64,000 bases of DNA from Liolophura sinensis (lineage: Eukaryota > Mollusca > Polyplacophora > Chitonida > Chitonidae), in assembly GCF_032854445.1 (NCBI RefSeq), contig NC_088296.1, forward strand, positions 23,071,604 through 23,135,603. The letters are read 5' to 3'. The notes under the pieces were generated by a model. The model had not been told where the DNA came from. It made no database searches and worked only from the letters and a program-made list of their open reading frames with translations. Shown here piece by piece: positions 32,881 to 44,651 of this stretch. The position numbers were made by a program, and so were the translations under genes. How positions within the stretch are numbered: position 1 is the stretch's first letter; every line of letters begins with the position of its first letter.

Positions 32881-33806
32881 AAGCCAACCATATTTCCTCA
32901 TAAGTTTTATGCTTTGCGTAAGGTATGTGCCGGTGTACAACTTTTATTTACGTTTATACATATTTGACAATGTTTATTGCCACTTGAAAATTTATAGAAC
33001 CTTTTTGTGTTTGCTGTTCGAATAATTCCCACGTGCATTAATTTAATCGAAAATTACCAGTTTGTAGATGTTAAAATAAATACATCATTTGGGAAACTGT
33101 GGTTTATTTCTGTTTATTTTTATTACAGCTTAGTGATGTTATGGATTCCAGAGTAAAGAAAACTCAGGTCCTGTTCTAGAAAATAAGGACAGTGAACCAG
33201 TGAATTTCTGTACCGGTAACATGTTAGTAACATGCTAGTTGACATATCTGTACATCTTCATGACTATTTTGGCGAGGTAGGGGTATATTTAACAGCATGT
33301 GACATGGGTATGATGCATGATCTATGCAGACAATAGCATATTTCAGTCATAATTCTGCTAACTTTAGAGCTTAGTAGATTGTCAGGTGATCATCGATTTG
33401 TTAACAAGACTGATTTGTTTGCTTAATCACAGACACAAGTCTTTCTCAACACGGCATTTTACATACATGTTTTGTGTAAAACCCTCAAGTTAATACATTC
33501 TGTTAATTGTCAGCATGCTGAACATCAACGTCTAAACAAAAGGAGTGGGTTTCTGACACCCCAACACTTTTGTCAATGAATTGATGTTTATAACTGTGAC
33601 AATCAACATCAGGAAGTATTCCTGCTGGGACCACACTGAGCTTGGTTAACATCTATATGATAAAGCCGTGGTTTATGGAAGCCTCAGGTGTAATATTAAA
33701 ATCTCCTTATGTGGATTATGCTGTGTTGGCCCTCAAGATTTATACACATCTTTCATAAGGCGTGATCGGAGTAGACACAACAACAAATAAAATTGAACAC
33801 AAATCA

Positions 33807-33866
33807 ATCCCAGTATGTGATTATGTAACATTATGCTAAAAACAGTCAGTAATCACATACTGGGAT
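33807..33866. repeat. 17-bp inverted repeat inside the transposon
   Basis: ATCCCAGTATGTGATTA (33807-33823) pairs exactly with TAATCACATACTGGGAT (33850-33866), with a 26-base loop. Confidence 0.9.
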
Positions 33867-34019
33867 GTAGAAAACTAGATATGCAGATTTTTAAACTAAA
33901 GTGATATTTAATGTCTTTTTAATGAAAGTAGTTCATTATTTAAAAAAAAGTTGATAATTTGATGCTTTCTTGTTCCAATTTTTATTCTTATGTTTCTTTA
34001 TTTTGTAGTATGATTGTTC

Positions 34020-34913
34020 ACATCTGAGTACGCATAGGAATTCTGAGAGCCAGACCAAACCTGACCCTACTGGTACCGTGACACAGACAGCGAAGTTGTG
34101 TGTACCATTTACTGCTACCAGTGAAACAGAAACTCCAAAATGTGTGACTGCCGAGTTTGGAGTTCAGGTAAATCTGCCGTGTTCAGCTGTGGAGGATCTT
34201 TCAACTGACGAGGAATTTGCATTCTACTATAGGTTTGCCTACACATGGAGTGTTTAAGGTACTCTTTAAAAATGTTGAGGAGGTGAAAAAAGAACTAGAC
34301 AGAACAGTTCCTTATGGTACTGATGCGACTGAGGCTCGGTGTACTTATTGCTGATGTAGGACAAAGATCCTGTGTTGGGAAAAGCACATGCGCTAGAATA
34401 ATAAATGAATGGATTGACTTTCTATATACATCTCTTTCCCCAGCTGTATTATGGCCAACTAGAGAACCGTGCGCTCTCATATGCCCTTACTATTCAAGCG
34501 AAAGTATCCAAACTGCCGCGTCATCACTGACTGTACTGAACTTTTCACAGAAACACCGCAGTCGTTAGCGAATCCTTCCCTGGTGTCTTCTGATTATAAA
34601 AAGGCCATATGACACGCAAGCTGCTTTCGGGCATCAGTCCTTCAGGGGACTATAACATTTGTGTCAGATTTGTGGGCAGGCAGTATTTTTGATCAAATGA
34701 TAACCATGAACAGTGGACTTATTAACAAGTTTGGACCTGACGACGCAGTTATGGCTGATAAAGGATTCCTTATTTCATATCCCCACGGGCATTCGCTTCA
34801 TAATTCCCCCAAAGCGAAATTCAGCCGCACCAATGACAAGATCACAGGTGGAACAGACAAGGCGTATTGCGAACCTGAGAATTCATGGTGAAAGGGCAGT
34901 GAAAGGGCAGTAG
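34020..34913 (+). pseudogene. Harbinger/ISL2EU-type DDE transposase, broken
   Basis: Plus-strand fragments in shifting frames. First comes MRLRLGVLIADVGQRSCVGK and STCARIINEWIDFLY (helical region, 34317-34430), then VITDCTELF (first catalytic Asp, near 34530). After a stop there is GTITFVSDLWAGSIFDQMIT and DDAVMADKGFLISYPHG (second Asp, 34661-34800). Another frame follows with RRIANLRIHGER (third acidic residue Glu, 34860-34900). In intact relatives these form one DDE_4 domain that cuts at the TIRs. At least two frame changes and a TGA inactivate it. Codons 34020-34250 may be a linker exon. Confidence 0.8.
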
Positions 34914-35405
34914 AACGTATCAAAAGCTTTAAAATTATACAGTGAGTCATACCAATTTCAGTGTCGGGCAATGTCAGCCAAGCTGTTAGAATTATATGTG
35001 CATTGTCAAACATGCACCCATCTCTTGTAAGTAATCACGAATAAGACATTGGAACGATATATTGAGATATATTAAAGTATAAAGATAATTTATTAATACA
35101 TGTACCTTCGTTTCTTTGCTACAAGCGGTGTTATATTTATGTGCAAACATGATCATGTCGTATGAGTATGTTACAATGAAATTTTGTCAATACAATGAAG
35201 TTTGTCAATATATATATTTATAAATTGATATTTACAAGTTTCTTTTCTTCTTGACGTTGTCGGGTTTTGTTCATCAATACTGATGAACTTAAATAAACGT
35301 TTGCAACTGCAGAGAAAACCTTATAAATGTGTTGTAAGTTGTATGGACTATGATCACATCATTATTTAGTATAATGTTTTGGACATTTCTTAGACATGAC
35401 AAATG

Positions 35406-35822
35406 TCAATATAATTTTAATTTTCGTTTAACCCGATAAGAAAACATCTCTGGTAACACTGCAGATTTATAAAACAGATCTAGACGTGTAACCATAATGT
35501 CATTCCACAAAGCAGAGTCAAAGGGAATTCTTTTAATTGTCATACCACAGTTGGTCCAAATAACAAAGTCGCACCATTTCCTTTTAGTACTGGCTAGTTG
35601 TCCTAGAATTTGATAGTAATACCCATGGTTTCCCTTCAGTTTAAGGTTGCCTGTCTTAATAAGAGTAGAGCAGAAATTTTTGTCTCTTGCTGCTTTATAA
35701 GGAGTAGAGTCGCTCCACCTGTATGGATATTTAATCTCAATAAGCCTGTGATAACGTGGACAGTGGGAACAATACACAAGTCCGTCCCGACTAGGCCCAA
35801 GAGAAGGATATTCCATACCCAC
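35406..35822 (-). pseudogene. YqaJ/lambda-exonuclease-like domain exon
   Basis: A 138-codon open minus-strand frame. SRDGLVYC supplies the catalytic Asp, and LIEIKYPYRW the E-X-K pair of the PD-(D/E)XK fold. HGYYYQILGQL and WCDFVIWT complete the family pattern, with FDSALW near the end. The start is set by an intron upstream (exon boundary near 35825-35860), since the preceding exon ends with a donor near 35850. The domain itself shows no internal stop. It is a second gene of the ISL2EU-like element, convergent with the transposase. Its role in relatives is thought to be end processing or recombination; that is inference. Confidence 0.8.
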
Positions 35823-35851
35823 AACAAATATATTCTGATAAGCATTACATA

Positions 35852-36255
35852 CCTAGCAATGCAATGACAGCCCGCAGAATGAATTCGCCCAGTAACGTTT
35901 GGCATGCACATCCAAAAGTGATGATCTTGTTTATCCTTTACATATTTGGTTGGGTATGACGGGATGCATCTTCCTTTTGCAAAGCAATGGCTGTTTGACT
36001 TGTCAATTCGATGATAGGCTAATCCGTGGATATGTCCATCTTCATGAAATACTCTAGCCTTAATGCCCTGCGGGTTCCCAGTCCTTCGAAACCCTTGACT
36101 CGTCCAATGAGCTCTAGCTTATCCCCTGAGAGAGCTGATCCTCGCCTTCGCAAATAATTCTTGAGTTGTGTAACTGTCATTTCGTGTTGAATCATTTGGC
36201 GTTGCCATATTGATATGAGGCTGGGGAGTACAAGCCGGACGTTATAAGGCAACAA
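35852..36255 (-). pseudogene. SAP and zinc-finger exon of the YqaJ gene, frameshifted
   Basis: Read from 36255: a SAP-type DNA-binding motif, MTVTQLKNYLRRRGSALSGD followed by KLELIGRV. A frame change occurs near 36040-36060. The other frame gives GHIHGLAYHRIDKSN, CIPSYPTKYVKDKQDHHFWM and GRIHSAGCHCIAR, a His/Cys cluster like the SWIM-type region that precedes YqaJ domains in animal transposon proteins. The block ends AG|GTATGTAA, a good splice donor. It starts about 45 bp inside the right TIR. Confidence 0.65.
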
Positions 36256-36318
36256 AACACACCTAGCGGAAAGGGGAGATAAATGACTTTCGGGAAGGGG
36301 CTATTCCGGTAAAAAGGT

Positions 36319-36588
36319 TCCAAGGGGTCTCCGTGGCCGAGATGAGCGAGGCGCATTGACCAGGAACTTCTCACTAATTCGATCACTATGCGTTTTAATC
36401 CAGTTCATGCTGTCTTTGTCTTGGACCGTACATGTGACGGTCAGCCAACATCTTGTAGATGACTGGGGGTTCTCCCTGTCCGGTTTCCTCCCACCATTTA
36501 TAATGCTGGCTGTCGTCGTATAAGTGAAATATTCTCGAGTAAGGATAAACACCAATCAACTAAATAAATAAATGAATAAACAAAAAAG
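36319..36588 (+). repeat. SINE S1, near full length
   Basis: Plus orientation: tRNA-like head GTCTCCGTGGCCGAGATGAG, body, then tail GTATAAGTGAAATATTCTCG and AAACACCAATCAACTAAATA. It lies directly outside the ISL2EU-like right end. Confidence 0.85.
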
Positions 36589-36589
36589 T

Positions 36590-38210
36590 TCCATACCGTA
36601 GTTTGCTTTACAGAACAGCTCTTGAAGATGAGTAGGATTTCCAGCACATGAACAACAGTTTGTAAATGAAACGCTTGACAAAGCGATGGCTGGAAATGCT
36701 ACAAGGCATTTGGTAGCCGTGAAACCCATTCTGAAAATTGGAAAGCATGTAGAATCTGTTAATCTGTTCTAAGCTGCGTTTATTAACAAGACCGATACAT
36801 CTTAAATTTCCGAAAGAACTTCTTGGAATGGGATACATGTTAATTCACAGACATCCGGATAACCCTCTCATATCTACATGCACTTAATCTGGTATTTCAA
36901 TAAAACCTAAACATGTAGTACCTTTTTGTCATATGGCTGTCTTGTAAAAATACAATATAAAGTACCCACAATACGGACGGTTCCAAAGAATACGGGCGGT
37001 TCCGAAGAAAGAATACAATACAAAATCACAGGCGGTTCCAAAGAATTCGTGCATGCAGAACTTTAATGCGACAAATAAAGGATTAGTAAAATGAGAACTC
37101 ACATTTAAATATATGATATTTTTGGTTAATGTTATCAGGTTATTTGGTTAATGTTTGAGAAGACAGAGTTAACGTACCTGTGCCGATTCCAACTCAGCTA
37201 ACTGCCTTGAGTTTACTATTACGGAGGAACGACAACTTCAGTGATCAGCCAATAGCTAATATAAGCCTATACCTGGGATCCGCGATGTTACCGTGCACGT
37301 GAGTCACGCAAGCCCACAATCGGTAACCGGTGCATTTTTGATATTAAACAAATATCAAATATTAAAAGCTGCTCGCTTTTATTAAAAGTTCCATACGTTA
37401 GCTCTGGACACATTTATCAGGAATACCCTGTCTTCGCCAGCTTTGTACAACACAATGCTAAGACTTTGTCCTCTGCATAGCATGATGTCCACATGGTAAA
37501 ACCATCTCGAACCTAAGCGGGTGGCGAAAAATTTTCTGATTCCTATCTAACTAAATCCGTCCGTCCGCTTTAATTTGACACATGGTAGGGAAATTATTAA
37601 ATTTTATAAATGATCCAAGTTTCAGTATTTCAGATAAACGAGACAGCTGCATTGGTAATTCCACATAAAGATACATGTGTACAGGGCATGTATTGTTAGA
37701 GTTGACTGTACATATGTGGAATTTCCATATAAAACCATGGGTCATTCTCCAATAAAAAAAATCAAATACTGACAATTGCCAATAGTGTGAGTTTCCGTTT
37801 ATTTTCAACACAACATATATCCACCCAGGGACGCTAGCTCGAACAGTTTAAGCTTAAGCCCACACATCAGTATAACAGTTTGATACCACGATCATTATGC
37901 AGTAATCTCCTGACAAGTTTCTCGTAATACACAAGTAGTGTTACTCTGAAACACACAGGTTCATTGTGACTCAGTGTTTCAGCTATTTATTGCGTCATCA
38001 TCAGGAGTAATATACAATGGGTAGCAACGACCAATATATAGGGTGGGAAGTGTAGGTATCTAAATACACATTTATCAGTAAAATCACAAAATAAAAAAAA
38101 AATAATGTACTTGTGTACAGAACATGTAAGATTATATAAGCAAGAACAACATAATATCAATGGTGTAGACAGGATAACAGGACACATGGTGACATATACC
38201 TTTTGCTACA
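36590..38210. other. Unassigned DNA
   Basis: No gene recognised. A short repeated phrase CGGTTCCAAAGAAT occurs three times at 36975-37045. Confidence 0.5.
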
Positions 38211-38214
38211 TGAT

Positions 38215-38880
38215 TACATAGTGATAGAATACGCAAACGTATGGTTTCATATCCTTTTATGGACACCATATTTTTGCATATCCTATCTCTGAGTCACGAT
38301 TTAACGAATTTATCCTGCACACTCGTCAATTCAGACCGGTGTATAGGTGAATCGCTTCAGCGATGTGACAATTGTTGGATCCCAAGAAAGGGAGATAGCC
38401 TACTCAACAGACACATTTGACATCGTCTGCAGGATTCGAGGATATATCTGTACACCACGTGACCGTTGTTGTTCAAAGATAATGTTTGGATAATATTAAC
38501 TACATGCTTACTACTCAGTGATAAGATACGCAGATATATGAGGATTATTGACACCATGTTTTTGAGTATCCTACCACGGAGTGACCATGTAACGAATTTA
38601 TCCTGCAAAGACCCGTCAATTCAGTGCAGAAGACCGGTGTATAGGTGAATCGCTTCAGCGATGTGACAATTGTTGGACCACAAGAAAGGGAGATAACCTA
38701 CTCAACAGACACATTTGGCATCGTCTGCAGGATTCGAGGATATTTCTGTACACCACGTGACCGTTGTTGTTCAATGAAAAGAGGAGTGTTTTGTCTTGAT
38801 AATATTAGCTACATGTTGACTCAGTGATAGGATACGCAAATTTATCCCGACATATTATTTTTGATATGCAACACGTATAA
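38215..38880 (+). repeat. Repeat B, tandem copies (298-bp period)
   Basis: TGAATCGCTTCAGCGATGTG occurs at about 38348 and 38646, and AAGGGAGATA, TCTGCAGGATTCGAGGATAT and CACCACGTGACCGTTGTTGT keep the same spacing. Each copy begins with a partly palindromic stretch (GTGATAGAATACGCAAA against TTTTTGCATATCCTATC). A third, partial copy begins near 38820. Single copies are at 41100 and, inverted, at 27 kb. Confidence 0.85.
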
Positions 38881-38929
38881 TTGGGACGTTTTGATTCGTC
38901 TGTGTATCTTTTCATTCATCAAATCTAGC

Positions 38930-39173
38930 AATCAACAGTTACAACTCGGCTATTCCGACACTACTTTGTTTTACAACGTTTTTTTGTCGTCTGCAACTGT
39001 TAACACTGCCGATATTCGACCAGGAGATATCGTAAAAGTTGACAAAAAAGGACGCGCCAGAGCTATAAATGTGACAAGAGATAATCGAATTAATGTGGGA
39101 ATTCTCGGCATTGACTACAACATAGATCTATCGCCACGAAGGCCAAGTGAAATCCCCAGAACGGAAATATCGG
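38930..39173 (+). other. Possible coding exon of unknown function
   Basis: The plus-strand reading VNTADIRPGDIVKVDKKGRA then INVTRDNRINVGILGIDY has protein-like composition. It is preceded by an acceptor-like TTTTCATTCATCAAATCTAG (ends 38929) and followed by GG|GTAGGC. No homologous family comes to mind, and no partner exon was found. It may be chance. Confidence 0.25.
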
Positions 39174-39174
39174 G

Positions 39175-40500
39175 TAGGCCATTATTTTCCTTGACATTTT
39201 TCTATAGGCCTAAACCTGTGTGCTTCTCTCATTTTGACACAATCGACCAATAATATCTACCGTAGGCCTACTAAAATTCTGTTTTAGTAAATCAATAATC
39301 TGACTGTTTCGCTTGTTCAACCTTTGTTAAGTTAAGCTGTCAGCTGTTTATTGAAAGTTGCACGGCGTGTACCCAGCGCACGTGAAATTTGTCTATTTTT
39401 AGACAGTAATTCGTTCTGTAGTAAAATGTAATATTCAAGTCATATATATTAATGTATTGACGTAACGATATATTATTAAAAAGTATAAAAGTAAACTTTT
39501 GACATGTCTGTGGTATAAAAAAGGCTGCATGTAGATTTTGTCTGTACTATATTATACTCCGCCATGTACATGTCACATACTTATGCCGCTTCACTTGACC
39601 TATATATGTGATATCACTACGCGGTTAGACCTCGGCGCAGATTCCGAAAAGTTTAAATTCATGTGATTGTTTCCGCTATAAATTCACAATAAGGCATTTA
39701 TGGGATAAATAGGGTGTGAAATTCGTGACCCTCGATATCAAATGTATTTAACCGATATATTACTCTCGTTTGATATCGAGGGTCATTCATTACATATCCT
39801 CTATATATGAGGATCCAGGAGACAGATGTTTAAATGAATCGCTTCAGCGATGTAGACACAGACCCCCATTACAACTTCCGTTTTTAGTAATGTAATTCTA
39901 TGTATTTTAGGGTGTAAAGTGTTTTTTTTTTTTTGTTTTTTTTTGCTGCCAGTCTGCCGTTTTTTGGTGTACAGGTGCATGCTTGGTTTCAAAATGCTGG
40001 AAATTGTCTAAGCTTTGGGCAGGTATGAGTTTTACTGACGGAAGTTTGAAATTCTTGGCGAGAGGACACAAGGAGATGAGGTGGTGGTGATGAGGCTACT
40101 AGTGGCGTCCCCGTGGCGTTGCTAGGCACCTCTCTCAGCTGCCGGCATAGAAAGGTCCAGATTTTAATAGCTAAACGTTAACATTGCCGCTTATAAAAAA
40201 TTAATGGGGGTCTGGAGATGGGGAGGAGATTCATTTGTAATGGCGTTTCCCCATCCAAGTTGATTGATGCACGCCAATAACGGAACGCTGAATAAATTAT
40301 TTTCCCAAGAGAACTAAGCCTTTACACAGCTGTCGTAAAGAACACCGATGGTATAAGGATACACGTGTGGACAGTAAAGAGGGGGAATGTTAACACATTG
40401 AGTCCACAGAAAATGCTAGGCTTTGATCCTTGACAAATTACGCATGTTCAAACAACGATAGATAACATTTCAAGACATGCTTGGGTACACCGTTAAGTAC
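39175..40500. other. Unassigned DNA with a 17-bp hairpin
   Basis: No gene recognised. TGACCCTCGATATCAAA at 39726-39742 is exactly inverted at 39769-39785. A block at 40125-40165 (CAGCTGCCGGCATAGAAAGG) has a diverged match at 50828-50870. Confidence 0.55.
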
Positions 40501-40512
40501 ACATTTTAGGTG

Positions 40513-41044
40513 TTAGAATCTGTAGCAGCGAGTGAGAAAATTGGCAACAGCCTGAAAAACTTTGTTGTCATTTCTGACTGGTTTTAAAACCGTGTCTTCT
40601 GACGGGTTCCTAACACCCACACGAGTTAATTCTGCGTAAAATATGCGCCTGGCGTCAATATGACGTCTACAACGAAAAAGAACGTGCGTAACAGTATCTT
40701 CTACAAAACATTCCTCACAATGACCCGTGTCATGAAGATTGATTTTATGCAAATAGCTGTTTGTTTTAATGTGACCAGACAAGAGTCTAAATACGAGTAT
40801 TTCGTCACAGCGACAGGTGAGAGAGAGATTGTAGCTTACAGAGATTTGAGGGTTGTGAGAGTGAAAGAATCTTCCTGTAACAGAGTTATCCCATTCATTT
40901 TGCCATACTGGTATACATTTCGGTTTGACATAACTAACAGCTTCTTGTACAGACAACGGGGTGGTGTGGGATATATTGGGTAGATCAAGGGCCTTTTTGG
41001 CCAGTTTGTCGGCCAACTGATTTCCGTTAACACCAATGTGCTTA
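40513..41044 (-). pseudogene. RNase H and C-terminal end of a second LINE
   Basis: Minus strand, one open frame. HIGVNGNQLADKLAKKALDL is the end of a LINE RNase H domain. A helical region follows (IKTNSYLHKINLHDTGHCEE), then CEECFVEDTVTHVLFRC, the CCHC-type knuckle that closes ORF2 in I/jockey-type LINEs. The 5' end is lost at about 41045, where a G-rich run and repeat B begin. The stop at 40513 is probably the natural ORF2 stop. It differs from the LINE at 21-25 kb, which has no RNase H. Confidence 0.8.
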
Positions 41045-41099
41045 ATGGAGGGTGGGGGGTGGGGGGATGGAAGTCTGTGGAGTGATCTGACTTATAACA

Positions 41100-41215
41100 T
41101 AACTCAACAAAGGGAGATAATCTACTCACAAGGCGCACTTGTCGTGTTCTGCAGGATTCCAGAATACATTAATACCCCACGTGGTCGTTGTTGTCCAGTG
41201 ATGGGAAGTATTTTG
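41100..41215 (+). repeat. Repeat B, single copy
   Basis: AACAAAGGGAGATAATCTAC, then TCTGCAGGATTCCAGAATAC and CCACGTGGTCGTTGTTGTCC match the core of the repeats at 38.4 and 38.7 kb. Confidence 0.75.
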
Positions 41216-41579
41216 TCTGATGCAAGATGCAAGTGGAAAAGAAAAAATAAAGAAAATAATGGGATATACTACATGATAGGTTTTCACAGCTGGACAATTA
41301 CAGAAATTAGTGTTAAGGATTTGTACAAGACACAAGTTGAGGGCGGGGGTGAGGGGTGCTAGCGGAATAACACAAGCTCCTTATATGCCTTTAACATATG
41401 GTTCAGGTTAGGACTACGTCTACGAATCTTCTATGTCGGACCAGTGATAAGATTGATCTATAATATTTGTGTTGCTCAAAATGATGTCACAAAGGCTTGG
41501 TGGGTCAGTATTGGTGAGGTTATGTGGTCGACAGAGTAAGCTGATAAGACATTAAAATTATTTTCAAGTGGAAACATGA

Positions 41580-42660
41580 TTGCATATTTCACTGTATCTA
41601 GAGGCAGTGCGGTGTTCCTTTATTCTCGTTATAGGGCATCTATCAGTTTTACCAATGTATTCTGATAAACAAGCTGGGCAGGAAAATTTACAAACAACAC
41701 ACCTTTTGAATTGCACTGAGGTAGGATCATTTGTGTCTGTAACAAAACTGGTCTGGGTGGTCAGCCACTGATAAACAAAGACAACTGGCTTGTTAAGTGG
41801 ACTACTTATCCGTGAGACACACTGCGTAGCAAGGTACTCCCCTTCATTGCCAATATTGGGAAGCCACGTCCAGAGTTCTATCTTCTAGTTGTTTGCTTTG
41901 TGGTCCAAATTTCGGCGAACAGGTTTCTAGTAGACGTTTGCCAGTAGGTTTAGTGTGGACATTCCAGAAAAGAAGCTTTGCAATGCACTTCAAGTCATAA
42001 TTAAAAGCCGTTTTGTCTGAACATATTTTTAAGGCTCTAAATACAAGAGATCGTACCCATTGTATTTTCCTATTCCAAGGCTTAAAACTATAAAAAATGA
42101 ACATAATGATCTGTGTTGGTGGGTTTTATGGGGATTGATGTAGATGAACAGAAAACAGATATATCTAGGAAGTGGACTAAATTACTATTAACAAATATCT
42201 ATTTAGTAAAAACACCCGAAGAATTAAAAGGAGTTCAGTATATTAGGAATTTTATCAAAGTCACGTGGCTTAGCCAGAACTAATGTGTCATCAACATACC
42301 TGAGATAAACTTTAATGGTTTAATCCTGGATAAATCTGTCTAATATTTGCATTTCAAGTTCGGTGAAAATTATATTATCCAGGACAGAACCAAGTGAAGG
42401 CCCCAAAGCTACTTCATCAATACCTTGGTCAAGTCCGTTTTTGGAAGGAAATGGTGTTCTAGTACAGGTTTCCTTGATCAGGTTTTTCCAAAGAGCTTTT
42501 GTTCAGTTTCGTGATCAATGAGTTCCCTTTGTATACTTTAAATAATTTCAATAGTTTTAGATACAGCGATCCTACACCAATAGAAATAAATCTGTTGCCA
42601 TTGTCAAAACCAGTTCTCTTAGGATAATGATGGGCTCTGCAACCCACACTTGAGTATATG
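41580..42660 (-). mobile_element. Penelope-like element (RT + GIY-YIG), truncated
   Basis: Minus-strand coding pieces. ALGPSLGSVLDNIIFTELEM is followed by YLRYVDDTLVLAKPRDFD (YVDD at 42287-42298), the RT core with an internal TAA between them. KIQWVRSLVFRALKICSDK (near 42050) is the RT thumb or linker region. CPACLSEYIGKTDRCPITRI then KEHRT (about 41600-41690) is a GIY-YIG endonuclease domain. This order is diagnostic for GIY-YIG-bearing Penelope-like elements. Stops and frame changes show decay. The 5' part is missing and a satellite begins there. Confidence 0.85.
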
Positions 42661-44105
42661 AATTTGAGATCATGATCACTACAATTACTGGTCAGTATGT
42701 TTTGTCACCACTGCAGCCCACACATGAGTATAGGAATTTGAGATCACGATGACTATAATCACGGGTCAGTAGCCTATGTTTTGTCACCACTGCAGCCTAC
42801 ACATGAGTATAGGAATTTGAGATCACGATGACTATAATTACTGGTCAGTATGTTTTGTCACCACTGCAGCCCACACATGAGTATAGGAATTTGAGATCAC
42901 GATGACTATAATCACGGGTCAGTATGTTTTGTCACCACTGCAGCCCACACATGAGTATAGGAATTTGAGATCACGATAACTATAATTACTGGTTAGTATG
43001 TTTTGTCACCACTGCAGCCCACACATGAGTATAGGAATTTGAGATCACGATGACTATAATCACGGGTCAGTATGTTTTGTCACCACTGCAGCCCACACAT
43101 GAGTATAGGAATTTGAGATCACGATAACTATAATTACTGGTTAGTATGTTTTGTCACCACTGCAGCCCACACATGAGTATAGGAATTTGAGATCACGATG
43201 ACTATAATCACGGGTCAGTATGTTTTGTCACCACTGCAGCCCACACATGAGTATAGGAATTTGAGATCACAATAACTATAATTACTGGTTAGTATGTTTT
43301 GTCACCGCTGCAGCCCACACATGAGTATAGGAATTTGAGATCACGATGACTATAATCACGGGTCAGTAGCCTATGTTTTGTCACCACTGCAGCCCACACA
43401 TGAGTATAGGAATTTGAGATCACGATGACTATAATCACGGGTCAGTATGTTTTGTCACCACTGCAGCCCACACATGAGTATAGGAATTTGAGATCACGAT
43501 GACTATAATCACGGGTCAGTATGTTTTGTCACCACTGCAGCCCACACATGAGTATAGGAATTTGAGATCACGATGACTATAATCACTGGTCAGTATGTTT
43601 TTTCACCACTGCAGCCCACACATGAGTATAGGAATTTGAGATCACGATGACTATAATCACGGGTCAGTATGTTTTGTCACCACTGCAGCCCACACATGAG
43701 TATAGGAATTTGAGATCACGATAACTATAATTACTGGTTAGTATGTTTTGTCACCGCTGCAGCCCACACATGAGTATAGGAATTTGAGATCACGATGACT
43801 ATAATCACGGGTCAGTAGCCTATGTTTTGTCACCACTGCAGCCCACACATGAGTATAGGAATTTGAGATCACGATGACTATAATCACGGGTCAGTATGTT
43901 TTGTCACCACTGCAGCCCACACATGAGTATAGGAATTTGAGATCACGATAACTATAATTACTGGTTAGTATGTTTTGTCACCGCTGCAGCCCACACATGA
44001 GTATAGGAATTGGAGACCACGATGGCTATAATTACTGGTTAGTATGTTTTGTCACCACTGCAGCACACACATGAGAATAAGAGTCTGAAATCATGACGAC
44101 TATGA
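42655..44105. repeat. 74-bp satellite, about 19-20 copies
   Basis: Unit GTCACCACTGCAGCCCACAC + ATGAGTATAGGAATTTGAGA + TCACGATGACTATAATCACG + GGTCAGTATGTTTT. Two main variants alternate (GATGACTATAATCACGGGTC against GATAACTATAATTACTGGTT), and a 4-base insertion (GTAGCCTATG) recurs at intervals, so there is higher-order structure. The copies at both edges are diverged. The first overlaps the Penelope-like sequence. Confidence 0.95.
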
Positions 44106-44164
44106 TTACTGGTCAGTTATTTCTCATGAGATATTTGAAATTGATCGAAGAAAATATTTATTTG

Positions 44165-44465
44165 TTTCTGTATTTATTTGATTGGGTGTTTTGGGAAATT
44201 GGCCTTGCGAGTATTTACTTAGCATGTTCCATTTGATGCACAGCTGGTATACGAAAGTCTTTTTCGATGCATAGATTTCAAGTCGTACTCGAAGAATATT
44301 TGACTTATACGACGGTGGCCACCCTTATGGTGTGAGGAAACTTGGCAAAGTCGGGAGGAAATCTGCGACTGTCCGACCATGCGATCGAAAAGAAAGATAG
44401 CAATGGTTAGAATTGAACACACAGCCAGTGCATTATTGAGGGGCTCCTGTGTCATTGTGTTACCA
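44165..44465 (-). repeat. SINE S1 with insertion
   Basis: Tail-first orientation (TTATTTGATTGGGTGTTTT). About 85 bp of unrelated sequence splits the tail from the body at GTCGTACTCGAAGAATATTT. Confidence 0.7.
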
Positions 44466-44651
44466 AACATATTTACACATAGTTGACTGGAAGATTTGAT
44501 TAATTAGGTTAATTAATAATTTAATAAGATTTATTAGATTTTAAGGTTCATTTTAAACAGTTTTCATTTACTTCCAAAGTTTTACTTGCAAAAAATTTTA
44601 TGTTATTTGTAACTATTATTATTTAGTTTATATGTTTATTCACGTTCTGTA

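Larger units (their letters stand above)
32508..36302. mobile_element. ISL2EU-like DNA transposon (THAP/DDE + YqaJ nuclease), decayed
   Basis: Terminal inverted repeats: left AACCCCTTCCCGAAAGTGAT (from 32508); right, read inward on the minus strand, AGCCCCTTCCCGAAAGTCAT (from 36302). Two mismatches fall in the first 20 bases. The dinucleotide AT flanks both ends (32506-32507 and 36303-36304). Inside, on the plus strand, are a THAP-like zinc finger and a DDE transposase; on the minus strand, a SAP domain and a YqaJ/lambda-exonuclease-like domain. From family knowledge, this pairing of a Harbinger-type DDE protein with a YqaJ nuclease is the hallmark of ISL2EU elements. Both genes carry frameshifts or stops. 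Length 3.8 kb. Confidence 0.8.

Noticed and set aside
42655-44105. CRISPR-like array
   Set aside because: The 74-bp units are contiguous variants with no unique spacers, and the DNA is eukaryotic.
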